Shown here: positions 7,701 through 17,200 of the stretch, piece by piece
How the letters are laid out: each line of letters opens with the position of its first letter
Numbering within the stretch: the stretch's first letter is position 1
Assembly (NCBI GenBank): GCA_937877075.1
Contig: CALEGD010000001.1
Location: 1-28,279 of the forward strand
DNA: 28,279 nucleotides
Reading direction: 5' to 3'
DNA from: an uncultured Acholeplasmatales bacterium
GTDB lineage: Bacteria > Bacillota_I > Bacilli_A > ML615J-28 > CAG-698
Translations under genes and position numbers: made by a program
The notes under the pieces: model-generated
The model's database searches: none
What the model was told of the DNA's origin: nothing
What the model saw: the letters and a program-made list of their open reading frames with translations, nothing else

Positions 7701-8141
7701 TTCTACAACTATACTATCTGAATAATTACCGGCAGTCCCGGTTATTTTAATTTTTCCGACATTTTGAGGGATAATTGCATAAGCTTTTACTTCTTCTCCT
7801 TGAAACATAATATTCTTAGTTTCAAGCCTCACAACCTGATTCGAGTCTTTCTCGTCTTGCATTTCTTCATCTAGCCAATTAAAGCTAAACCTGACGACTT
7901 TGAGATTCTCGGATAGATTTTTCGGTTCAATATTGCTAATGATATAAAATGGAGCATTTACGTCATAATTGCTTATATCAATATAAATTGAATCGTAGAG
8001 TTCTCCGTCTTTTTCGGCTTTGAGATTGATTCCTGATACCGGAATATCAACTATCAGGGAAGAAGTATTAACAACCGAAAAAACAGTTAATATAAGTATA
8101 ATTGGAATAACTAATATTAACATCATGATCTTTTTTTTCAT
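4749..8141 (-). CDS. Large secreted surface protein with Big-type Ig domains and a beta-helix-like region
   Basis: A 1130-residue protein. Residues 1-26 (MKKKIMMLILVIPIILILTV...) are a basic-hydrophobic signal peptide or uncleaved anchor with no lipobox Cys. Two segments look like Big_2-type Ig folds: about residues 155-250 (with TTWSSSNQFIIDINEATGKA and a GEVIVTAT strand) and 470-580 (IIWESSNPKIVSINENGTIQ then NGLITITAYD). From ~590 (IYSSDQLAKATNDKVKIII) the sequence resembles a parallel beta-helix, with short repeating strands such as NVYITNSYLKNGRNVLRVYG. There is no C-terminal LPXTG or membrane helix, so attachment would be by the N-terminus or non-covalent. The ATG at 8141 has GGAGGAG 6 bases upstream, 3 bases after the permease stop. 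It is the last gene of the operon and a plausible cargo or partner of the ABC transporter; that is inference. Confidence 0.8.
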   Translation of the reverse strand: MKKKIMMLILVIPIILILTVFSVVNTSSLIVDIPVSGINLKAEKDGELYDSIYIDISNYDVNAPFYIISNIEPKNLSENLKVVRFSFNWLDEEMQDEKDSNQVVRLETKNIMFQGEEVKAYAIIPQNVGKIKITGTAGNYSDSIVVEVSSSKPTAIDSIIANNKNGEAINFEEIFSGDVLYFKANILPATLHSENTTWSSSNQFIIDINEATGKARVLSSGEVIVTATLQDSYPLGITKSVKINVKPVESVSGITIDGFENGEKTVSSVHNTFNLMVELNVKQIEENYQFIKKDNGTIDYLVLDYDQSIIESMHISLMEKTDDFRKFSILVRIKENIEDKDFMIYIRPNILDLERDPEIFSDWEWAGTKIKLVDPIDYEFNYANYSPILVKNSTNTFYLEVEPEDDGIINYRWEYENNKFTSIGVVNKSVIKLKAIGLGETNLKVTASYNFNGVDQILWTKTINLRIVEPYSSLTILENAKTFGLADEFAFGNQKIENGKYVNAYYTLDLKGYKNDVNTDVTNMQEIIWESSNPKIVSINENGTIQVIKNGLITITAYDKASYELANALNDPRKIIKTSFQIRAVIGCNIYSSDQLAKATNDKVKIIIQSDIWLGDNYVNVIDVEGKEILETKVDLKTVLGTFTTTADSTFYTNPKQNGQDSQTIPPLYYIVEFNNDVFGNGYQINAHRITTLNKHDEINAAFFGPLNLVALGEFASVKAQDNVSFLVRTPGIIIDNVELASRKDVQNLTDLNYVGTTMEIMADNVYITNSYLKNGRNVLRVYGEYKQHNSETASAPVADPTRDNPINVYLIGSILSYAREFLLKIGTNEHILGNIDGYLTTEEAFKKASPHLTNRYGTNYLKFNDPTNTDNLNDDYFVDTYVKTYMNVKDSLFNNTGIYAIGIESKFAGPSLDGLPYNSWAFKDFGWDDISGTSFAAVLNLEGEVKIHDWKNINLIDSSSLLEGGLDNTYKDLLSFDIKSLLFDLYYLANDPHIFDNMGQYQGRLNEFKEVITPYGGVNSEGKQNYFAHGGITFFGGGKNYSVIKTDKMVTESLSAHKISISEMHAIIQKAETLGYSITNSRLYSLIHYASGRESFNFLMYNSNSNFGPDDQNLAPKTVKRCKIDELNR

Positions 8142-8144
8142 ACT

Positions 8145-9809
8145 TTACTCCTCCATTTGATAATACTTTTTCTTTAACCCTGATCTTAAATAAATTAGGG
8201 ATGTAAAAAACAAAATAACAGCAAAAATGCTAACAATGCCAACTGAAAGACCGAAACTTATTAAGGATTTACTGCTGAAAGCTGTAAGTATTTTTGAAAA
8301 TAATGTAACCGCGCCAATTATGATAGAAATAATCAATCCTAAAAAGATCATTAGTGAGACAGTATTATTTGATTCGGTAATTTCATTTTTCGAATTGATA
8401 GGGAAATGAGGACGATTGAGATCTTTTTTTGTTGCGAAGAAAATTTCCGAAAAAGATATCAATATTGTAATAGAAATTACTGTTAACCCTTCCCACCAAT
8501 TCAAGTATCTGCTTACTAGCAAGACAATTCCGGTAATAAGAATAGAGCCGATTGAAACAATCGATGAAAAGCATACTTTTGAATAAATGATTTGTTTATA
8601 GCCGATCGGCATGGTTTTCAACATCAAAAACATATTTCCGTCGCGACTAATGTTCGTAGCGCAAAAAGTATTTGTTAGGACACTAAACATTGTTAAAATA
8701 AAAATTGATAATTCGAAGTTGCAATTTATACCTAAAGCAGAGTTTACAAAAGAGCTTGTTAGGCTAATTGAAGTATAAACCATTAAAGGTAAACTTAAAG
8801 TCACGGCAAAATATTGAAAAGCATAATTCGGAGTTCTGATTACATTGATGAATTCTTTTTTTAATAAACTAATAAATGAATTATGTTCCTTATACCTTTG
8901 CGTCTTTTTATACACAAACTTTCCGTTTTCCAATTTTCCTTGGGTGACTCGCGTAAACATTCTTTTAATTAAGTAGTAGGCAAGACTTCCAAAAACTAGA
9001 ATAATAAAGAAGATACTTAAAAAGCCAACCGCTAAATTCTTCTTCAACAATAACCTAGCAAATAAATTTCCAGGATATAGATATTTAGTCAAGGTTTTAA
9101 TCTGGATAATTCTTTTCGTATTAAAAACAAACTTAATTGCCCCTGTTTGCAATAATTGTTCAAAAACACTTAAAACTCTTGAATAAAGAAAGAAAAATAA
9201 AGCTATTCCTGCTGTAAATATAATCGTTAATAAGATATATTTTGATTTTAAGAATTTTGATAAATAATGATAAGGCATTGATAAGAAGGAGGCAATAATC
9301 ATTGATATTAATGGAATTACAAAGCACATCAATATGGAAACTAGGACATACCATGCACTTTGGATTGTAATAATTCCAAAGGTGAGGTTTAAGGGCAAAA
9401 TAATTAGAAAGGAAGTAAGGATCTGACTTAGAAAAATCCCGGACAATTTTGAAAGAAAAATAATCTGGGGTTTAATCGGAAGAACTAAAAGAATTTCTAA
9501 ATCTTCGTTTGAAGCGATGCTTACATTAATATTCCTAATTCCGGATAGAACATTGAATAGTAATAAAAGCGAATATGAGATCGTTAATATTTCAAATTGA
9601 CGTTCTAACATTTCATCTCCGTTCAAACTAATATTAGTATAAGTCTTGACAAATGTTGCATAAATAAGGATAAAAACCCAAACAACAATTGCAACTAATA
9701 TTAAAGATGTAAAAAATCCTAAATAATCGAAAGATTTTCTTCCCTTTTTCGAAAAAGAAAATGATTCTTTCAATTGCTTTTTAAGTAAAATCAGAAAATC
9801 ACTTTTCAT
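8145..9809 (-). CDS. ABC-2-type transporter permease, large (554 residues)
   Basis: A polytopic membrane protein with roughly a dozen hydrophobic stretches. The first helix of the N-terminal half follows a cytoplasmic start (about residues 36-58, GFFTSLILVAIVVWVFILIY). A charged central loop of ~35 residues (KRMFTRVTQGKLENGKFVYKKTQRYK) separates two halves. Its size and two-half layout resemble the ABC_tran_2 class (putative ABC exporters of ~550 residues) rather than the usual ~250-400-residue ABC-2 permeases. I place the start at ATG 9809 (MKSDFLILLKKQ), one base after the ATPase TAA and with a GGTGTG site. An upstream TTG at 9845 would add 12 residues inside the ATPase gene. It should form an exporter with the preceding ATPase; the substrate is unknown. 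Confidence 0.85.
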   Translation of the reverse strand: MKSDFLILLKKQLKESFSFSKKGRKSFDYLGFFTSLILVAIVVWVFILIYATFVKTYTNISLNGDEMLERQFEILTISYSLLLLFNVLSGIRNINVSIASNEDLEILLVLPIKPQIIFLSKLSGIFLSQILTSFLIILPLNLTFGIITIQSAWYVLVSILMCFVIPLISMIIASFLSMPYHYLSKFLKSKYILLTIIFTAGIALFFFLYSRVLSVFEQLLQTGAIKFVFNTKRIIQIKTLTKYLYPGNLFARLLLKKNLAVGFLSIFFIILVFGSLAYYLIKRMFTRVTQGKLENGKFVYKKTQRYKEHNSFISLLKKEFINVIRTPNYAFQYFAVTLSLPLMVYTSISLTSSFVNSALGINCNFELSIFILTMFSVLTNTFCATNISRDGNMFLMLKTMPIGYKQIIYSKVCFSSIVSIGSILITGIVLLVSRYLNWWEGLTVISITILISFSEIFFATKKDLNRPHFPINSKNEITESNNTVSLMIFLGLIISIIIGAVTLFSKILTAFSSKSLISFGLSVGIVSIFAVILFFTSLIYLRSGLKKKYYQMEE

Positions 9810-9810
9810 T

Positions 9811-10551
9811 TTACACACCGTATTTATCCAAGAAAAATTCTTCAAGGCTGTTTTTCTTCTGTTCTTGATTAAATAGATTAATATTTATCTCTTCAACCAA
9901 TTTACCATTATCAATGATTAAGACGCGATCACAGATTTTTTGAACAGCATCCAAATTATGAGAAGAAAACAAGACCGTTTTTCCTGACTTTCGGTAATCA
10001 TTCATATAATTACGAAGGGATTGAGTAATTAAAGGATCGAGACCGGTCATCGGTTCGTCCAATATCCAAACTTCAGGAAAATGAACTAAGGAACCCATAA
10101 TAGCTATTTTTTGTTTCATGCCATGAGAATAAGAACTTATTAGATTATAAATACTTTCGCCTAATTCAAAAGACCTTTGAAATTCATCAATTCTTTGCAT
10201 CCTTAAATCTTCTGGAACTTTATATATATCACTCATAAAATTAAGGAATTCCATCCCCGTCATTTTTTCAAAAGTTGCTCGGTTATCAGATACATAACCA
10301 AAATTCATTTTTGCTTCAAGGGGGTTTTTCTTGATATCATAACCATTTATTTGAATACTTCCTTCGTCAAATGGCAAATAACCAGTTATACATTTTATAG
10401 TAGTGCTTTTTCCGGCTCCGTTTCTACCCAATAGTCCTAATATTTCACCTTTATAACTAATAAAATTGATATCATTAATAGCATATTTGGGGCTTTTTCC
10501 ATATTTTTTTGATAAGTGTTTTACTTCGATAATCTTATTCTTCTCTTCCAT
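9811..10551 (-). CDS. ABC transporter ATP-binding protein (CcmA/EcsA-like)
   Basis: A 246-residue nucleotide-binding domain, normal length for an ABC-2 exporter ATPase. Walker A is GRNGAGKST (residues 42-50), the signature is YSHGMKQK (141-148), Walker B with the catalytic Glu is VWILDEP (161-167), the D-loop is MTGLDP, and the switch His is in FSSHNLD (His198). All catalytic residues are present. The ATG at 10551 follows GGAGAAG with a 4-base spacer. The gene is separated from the permease start by a single base, so the two make one transporter. A long hairpin lies between this gene and the upstream lipoprotein gene. Likely role: powers export of a peptide, lipid or surface component belonging to the same operon; the substrate is inference. 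Confidence 0.95.
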   Translation of the reverse strand: MEEKNKIIEVKHLSKKYGKSPKYAINDINFISYKGEILGLLGRNGAGKSTTIKCITGYLPFDEGSIQINGYDIKKNPLEAKMNFGYVSDNRATFEKMTGMEFLNFMSDIYKVPEDLRMQRIDEFQRSFELGESIYNLISSYSHGMKQKIAIMGSLVHFPEVWILDEPMTGLDPLITQSLRNYMNDYRKSGKTVLFSSHNLDAVQKICDRVLIIDNGKLVEEININLFNQEQKKNSLEEFFLDKYGV

Positions 10552-10578
10552 AATACTTCTCCAATCTCATTTTCTAAA

Positions 10579-10607
10579 TAGGAGGCAGTTTATAAAACCG
10601 CCTCCTA
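10579..10607 (-). promoter_or_regulatory. Strong intra-operon hairpin between lipoprotein and ABC genes
   Basis: TAGGAGGC.GTTT pairs with AAAC.GCCTCCTA around a four-base loop (12 pairs, one mismatch). On the minus strand it is followed only by TTTAG, so it is a poor intrinsic terminator. It may act as a partial terminator or as an mRNA-stability/processing hairpin that sets different levels of the surface proteins and the transporter. Confidence 0.55.
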
Positions 10608-10613
10608 ACTTGT

Positions 10614-11198
10614 TTATACATAATTCATTGTAGTAACAATGGTAACGACGTTATTGTTTTGTGAGACATATGAAATAGTAATACTATTCAACTTGAATGT
10701 ATTTGCAACTAAAACAATAGAAACGGAAACTTCATGACCGGTAAATTCATTATCATTCATAAAGGATTTAACAGAATCAGATTTTACAGTACCACTGAAA
10801 ATCAATTCTTTTTGATCAATTGAGAAATCATCTTCAAAATATTCCTTTAAAAACACAATATCTACTCCATTATCAACCTCAGAAACATTTGTTTCTACTG
10901 GTGTTTCATTTTCGCTGTATTGGTTTTCCGAATCAAGGTTATTCAATCGTTTTAAGACTTGCGTTGTGAGCTTATAAGCATCACCATTAGGTGCAAGAGT
11001 TCTACTTTCTTCAAAAACAACATTTGATCCGTCTTTAATCAGAATATTTTGGTTGTAACCAGAAATCCCTGAATCATCACTTAATTTTAAACTATCTGCG
11101 AAGGTTTTAAAATCAAGTTCCCCATCTTTACAACTGACAAGAACTACTGAAAGCAAAAGTACAAAAACAAATATTATGGTAGCTTTAATTTTATTCAT
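10614..11198 (-). CDS. Small secreted lipoprotein of unknown function
   Basis: A 194-residue protein with a classic lipoprotein signal: MNKIKATIIFVFVLLLSVVLVSC, lipobox L-V-S-C with the lipidated Cys at residue 23. The mature part (~170 residues) is acidic and beta-rich, with no cysteine and no recognisable domain. One segment (VDNGVDIVFLKEYFEDDFSID) precedes several alternating hydrophobic strands (HEVSVSIVLVANTFKLNSITISY). The RBS AGGAGGTAATT precedes the ATG at 11198. That AGGAGG is formed by the last two Arg codons of the giant gene upstream and runs into its stop codon, so the two are tightly coupled. It would sit on the outer face of the membrane as part of the same system as its neighbours; the exact role is unknown. 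Confidence 0.85.
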   Translation of the reverse strand: MNKIKATIIFVFVLLLSVVLVSCKDGELDFKTFADSLKLSDDSGISGYNQNILIKDGSNVVFEESRTLAPNGDAYKLTTQVLKRLNNLDSENQYSENETPVETNVSEVDNGVDIVFLKEYFEDDFSIDQKELIFSGTVKSDSVKSFMNDNEFTGHEVSVSIVLVANTFKLNSITISYVSQNNNVVTIVTTMNYV

Positions 11199-11200
11199 AA

Positions 11201-14200
11201 TTACCTCCTATTAAATAATGACAACTTTCTGAAAAGTGCAATTCCAATAGGTAAAGCAGCAAGAGTTAAAGAGAAAATAGCTTTAACTATAGCAAATGTT
11301 ATCTTATTAGCTACCTTTTCAGCTTCAACAACATCATCGCCTACCGCATTAATATAAGAATTATAAGTTTCTTTCGCATCGTCTAGTTTATCTAAAGCAG
11401 TTTTAACTTCTTCTGATAAGTTTTCATAATCTTCATCAATTTCGCTTCTTAATGCTTCTGCAGCTTTAATCTTCGTAAAGTTCGAAAGAATATCAGTTTC
11501 AGAAATCTCATTTACTTTATTGATGAATTCTTGATAACTTAAGGTAATAACCTCAATTAAAACATGTTGAGAGGCTAGATAATTTGCAGTTTCAAAATAT
11601 CTTACATATACGGTATAACTTTCGTTATCGGTTAGATTTTCAAAAACATTATTTGTTTGCCAATTAACCCCGTCTAAACTGTATTCGACATCAGTTAAAT
11701 CCTTAATTGTAATTGAATTACGATTAACTTCAACATTATCATTGTTTGCAATCGGTTGAGTATTATTTTCAGCTTTCTCGATTACAAAATCAAACAAATT
11801 GCTTTCGCCAAGATAATTATCATCGATAATCATAATTTTTATGGAATATGTTCCGGCATTCAGCAAATCAACAGGTTCATTGTTATTATTTACTAAAACA
11901 AATGCAATTTCTAGGTCTTCATAACCGGTCAAAGTTACGTCGATTGAAAGAATTTTTGTTCCGGTATAAACAGCTGTTTGTTGATTTACATTAATGGAAG
12001 AACTAATGTCTTTTTTAAGAATAGTAAAGGTTTGGGAAATAAATTCTAAAGAATTTTCGAAACTATATTGAATACGGAATTCTTCTTTGATTGAAATTCG
12101 GATTTCATAAGTTCCGGAATTAACTAACTCAGCTGAGGTAATCTCTAAATCATTTTGATAATATTTGATATCAAAAATAGTGTTAGGAACATCACCAGAA
12201 TCAAGAACTAATTCTATTTGATGGCCGGTATATGTAAATTCATTTTCAAGAGATACTTCAACAACACTGCCTTCAAATATGTAGTTTTCTGGAATGTATT
12301 CAACATCATAGTTGTTTCCGCTATTTCCATCTTCTACTAGATAAGAATCCAGTAGAATAGCATATTTTTTATTAGCTAATTTTTCTTCAGGCTTTTCACG
12401 ATATAAAACTACTTCAATACTATCGGTTGCAGGTAAATTAGATTCAATTCCTCCAATTAATAATTTGTAAGTCGGTTCTACTTCGTCGTGATCCCATCTA
12501 ATTCTCATTTCATTAGCTTTTATTTGTAAACTAAGTTTCTTAATAGTAAAGACAGTGTTTGATGCAGCGGTATATGTATAATTTTCATTGTTGATAGAAA
12601 CAATTTTCACTTGATATACTCCCGCATCTCTAACCATCGGTAAATCATTATAAGTTAATGTTAATTCAACATGATCATCACCGACTACATTTTCAATTAC
12701 ATAATTAATTTCCTGAACTTGTCCATTATAAGTAACCTCAGGATTAAGGTATCTGACAAGAATCGGTAATGGTTTAATCTCATAATTTTGATCACTTTGG
12801 TCAATAAGAACATTGTCATCATTAGGCACTAATACTACTTTATAAATACCTACCATACTTGGAACACCGTCTAAATATATTCCATCTTTTAGATAATAAA
12901 GTTGATATTCAGTGTCTTTTTCTACAGTATGACTGACAATATTATATTGAGGATTACCATTATATATTAGAGAGTTGGAATTTAATTGGACACTTCCTAG
13001 AACAATTAATTTTTCGATAGTAAACTCTCTTGTGTTAATTTGAGCGAAATAATTTTCATTTAATACTGTTATTACAATCGTATAAGTTCCGGCATTAATT
13101 ACTTCATCAACAATGTTTCCGTGAACATCTTCTACATGGTATTTTACAATATCATCAGATACACTAAACAATAACTGTGGATATTGATTTTCGTAATTAT
13201 AAACTGAAGGTAGAATACCAAAATTAATACTAATTGTTTGTTTGCGGATAATATATTCATGTGTTATTTCATTAACACGATAATTATCTTTGTCTGCACC
13301 ACTTAAACCAAGTACAGTTAAAACATATGAGCCAGCATTAATTGATTGACTTTCTTCATTCAAACCTTTCAATTTATATGACAATACTAAATCAAGATCA
13401 TCACCAATCACTTTATTGCTAATAGAAGCGGTCGACTTTTGTACTTTCTCATTATAGGTAAATTCTGTTCCCGTGAAGGTAATCTCAACAGTTTTCGGAA
13501 CAATAACAAATTCTATTTCATTATCTAGGAAACGATAATTATTCTGATCCACAGGAGTAATAAGAACTTTATAAGACCCCGCATTTATCGTTTCAAAAAC
13601 TTGCTCTACTCCTAAATAAATCTCAATTAAACCTAAACTTTGAAGTAAGGGTTCTCCGTTAGCATAAACATTGATCTCAACTGATTCTCCATTATAAGTA
13701 TAAGAATCAAGAATATCAGATGTAATAACATATTCTTTTTGATTTACTATTATGTCAACGCTTAGAATCTCATCCTCTAAGTCATAGTTATCCGAATTCA
13801 AGGTAATATTTAGTTGATATTCTCCAGCATTAATAATCTCAGTATAAGGAATCTCATTATCGTTTTGCAGATTTATATATCTGGCGATTATCGGTTCTTC
13901 TCCTTCAATAATACCCACAAAGTTTGCCTTAATAATATCAGCAAAATATGAACCGGTATAGACTAATGAACTTTCACCAATATATTGAATATCAATATGT
14001 TTCTTTTGAATAATACCTTGATATGTTCCTATAATTTGATAATTAATCGCAGCGTCACCCGATAAAACAAAATTAACATTTTTCATTTCCGCTGCATTTG
14101 CATCTTCATAATATCCATCAACAAATACAAGATCACCAGTTTCTATTCCAACTAATTCTATCGGGTTAATAACATTATTATTACCGTCATAAATTTTGGA

Positions 14201-17200
14201 AATTGAAGAAACAACCGTGATTGCTTTTGGTGTAATCGTATAAGTTCCATTATTAACGGTAATTTGATAGTTAGGATCAGATGCATTAGAAGTAATTTGA
14301 TAACTTCCTACTGTTAATCCTGCTGCTTTTTCAAGTTTAGGATCAAGCTCATCACCTTCTACTAAACCTTCAACTGAAGATTCAAGTTCAACTAACGGAC
14401 TTCCATACACGCTTGTCTTATCTTGAATTGTAATTATTACTGCTTTTTTAGCTATTTCTAAATCTACAGTTTTCTCAAAGGCAGCATATATTTCTGTTCC
14501 TTCTTGAACTGCTGTTATCTTAACTGTTCCAGCTTTATGAATGGTAATAAGATTTCCGCTAATGCTTGCAACAGAATCATCGCTGCTTAGATATACAAGC
14601 GGTAATCCTTCTTCTGTTACTAACGGTAATTCAAATGCCAGATCTCCATAAATCTTATTGATATTATTTAAATCTAAATTCTGATTTATTTTATCCTCTA
14701 AAGTAACGACTTTACTATTTACCGAAGATTCAAAATAATTTTGATCTTCAATTATTTTTATATAAACTGTATGAACTGAAGAGGCAACTAGACCAGTAAA
14801 GACATTTTCTGTTGTCCAATCATTATCATCAAGTTTATACATAGCGTTCGGAATAGCTTCAATTGTTATTGAAGTTTGAGTAGTTACAACATTAAGGTTT
14901 GGAGCAGCCCTATTTGCTTTTCCAATCTCTAAAGTTCTTGTCGGATTAACCAATACATAGTTATTTGTTGTCTCTTTGAAGGATGCATTTAATGCATACT
15001 CACCGGCATTGATAAACTCATTATCAAATGCTATATCTAAGAAGACCTGTTCACCATTGTTATTAAGATAATAAGCTTTAACTGTTGTTGATTGGTCGCT
15101 TCCTGTATAGGTATAACTTTCTTCATGAACCCATACTACATCAACCGCTTTTACAGTGATGGTAAAGACTTCTGAAGTTACTGTTATACTATAATTCGGA
15201 TTACTTAGGGTTCCTAGAGTTATTGTATAGGTTCCGACATCCTCTCCGGCTACTCTTGAAAGACTTCCGGTTAATTGATCTTCTCCAACTAATCCATCTG
15301 CGAGATATGTAATTTCAGGATCTAATTCTCCATATACTTTACTTTGATTTGCATTCGGAGTTACCGTGATTGTTTTTGGTGTAATCGTATAAGTTCCATT
15401 ATTAACGGTAATTTGATAGTTAGGATCAGATGCATTAGAAGTAATTTGATAACTTCCTACTGTTAATCCTGCTGCTTTTTCAAGTTTAGGATCAAGCTCA
15501 TCACCTTCTACTAAACCTTCAACTGAAGATTCAAGTTCAACTAACGGACTTCCATACACGCTTGTCTTATCTTGAATTGTAATTGTTACTGCTTTTTTAT
15601 TAATTTGAAGAGTTCTTGAATACCCATCAGCAATTTGTAGGTTATACAATTCAGAATTATTTCCAGAAATTCCAGCTACTGTAACAGTATAAGTTCCAGC
15701 TGAAATTGCGGAAGCATTGCCGTTATATAGGAGATTTAGAGTTATATTATCGGCCTCTAAGTTTCCAGATAATGTATAACTCATAACTTGATTGATTCCG
15801 TTATAAGTAACTGTCTGATTACTCATCGAAAAACTCAAATCTCTTGCTTTGATATTGACAGTTTTAATTGTTCCAATAGGATTGCTTACATTATTTATGC
15901 CACAATTTTCATTGAAAGCAAATGAAACCATAATAGGTGAAGAAATTACTGTTGCAACCGGAGTAAGGGTCATTTTTTTGTTTGCCAGATCCGCTGCTGA
16001 AGTAAATTCAACATTCGTAGTAATTAAATCTAATCCAGATATTGATTTAAGAGTTACATCATAGGTATATACGACTTCTTCACCATAAGTGACATCAATA
16101 ATATTACTTAAATTAACTGAAGCTGTAATCATATCGGCATAATTATCTAATGCTGCTTTTGTAACAGATTCTTGATTTAAATAATTTGCTAAATAATTAA
16201 GGCTATCAGCATCGCCTTCTAAGGAATCAATTATAGCAGTATATCTAGTTAAAGCTAGATAATAATTATCCAGATAATCTTGATTAGAAGTTGAGCTTTG
16301 AATCTCTCTAAATCTATCGACATATTCAGTAACCGCAGGAGAAATCCTATTGAAGGAAATATTGCGACTTACATATTGACTATTGGTACTAGGAACATTC
16401 TTGAATACCAAAGTTGGGCTTGATAAATCAACATTGACTGTGTACTGAATAGTTTCAATAGTTCCATCAAAATATTCAACTGATGCATCAACAATCTTTT
16501 CCTCAACTACTAAAGTATCTTCCTTTAAAGAAATAGATTTGATTAAATTTATTTCAAAATTATTTGACCCTGGTAAAGCCATTTCCACAAAATCCAAATT
16601 AAATTCATTCTTATATTGGATTGAACTAATCACAGATCCATAAGGTAATGTGAAACTATAAATACCATCAGTTATAAGTGGATTAAGCGTAGTTTCGTAA
16701 GAACCGTTAACTCCAGCTGATGTATAATTAACCTTGAGGTCAACCTCTGTTGTTGCAGCTCCAAAATCAATCGTATAACCATCATAGATAGTATCTAATC
16801 CAGTTGCCTTAGTAGCATCCCAGATAAAACCATAGGGTTTAATAGCAAAATTAGCAGACCCATAATTAACATTGGTTCCGGTAAATGCATATAGGCCGCC
16901 ATGACTTGAAGACGTTCCCGTCGTTCCAACAAAGATTCCTGAATGAGTTCCGCCGCTGCTAATAAAGCCATAGTTAATACAATTATTGAATCTAGCTTCG
17001 GTTTTGTGAATTCTACCTAGGAAAGCACCTACACCTACTGCTCCAGTACCCGTTCCGGATATATTCGCATAATTTGTAACATTGGTAAATAATATTTTTC
17101 CGCTTCTGGAATAACCATCAAACATACCGACAATTCCGACGCGGTATTTTCCTCTTATTGTTCCATAAACAGAAAGATTAGAAACAACAGTTTGATAACT

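Noticed and set aside
9810..9845. TTG start adding 12 residues to the ABC permease
   Set aside because: It would overlap the ATPase end, while ATG 9809 sits one base after its stop with a ribosome-like site.
15849..16064. Plus-strand open frame inside the giant gene, and similar ones near 18441, 8227, 3155, 23432, 24166 and 26090
   Set aside because: They lie opposite well-supported minus-strand genes, have no family features and no good ribosome sites; they are shadows of those genes.
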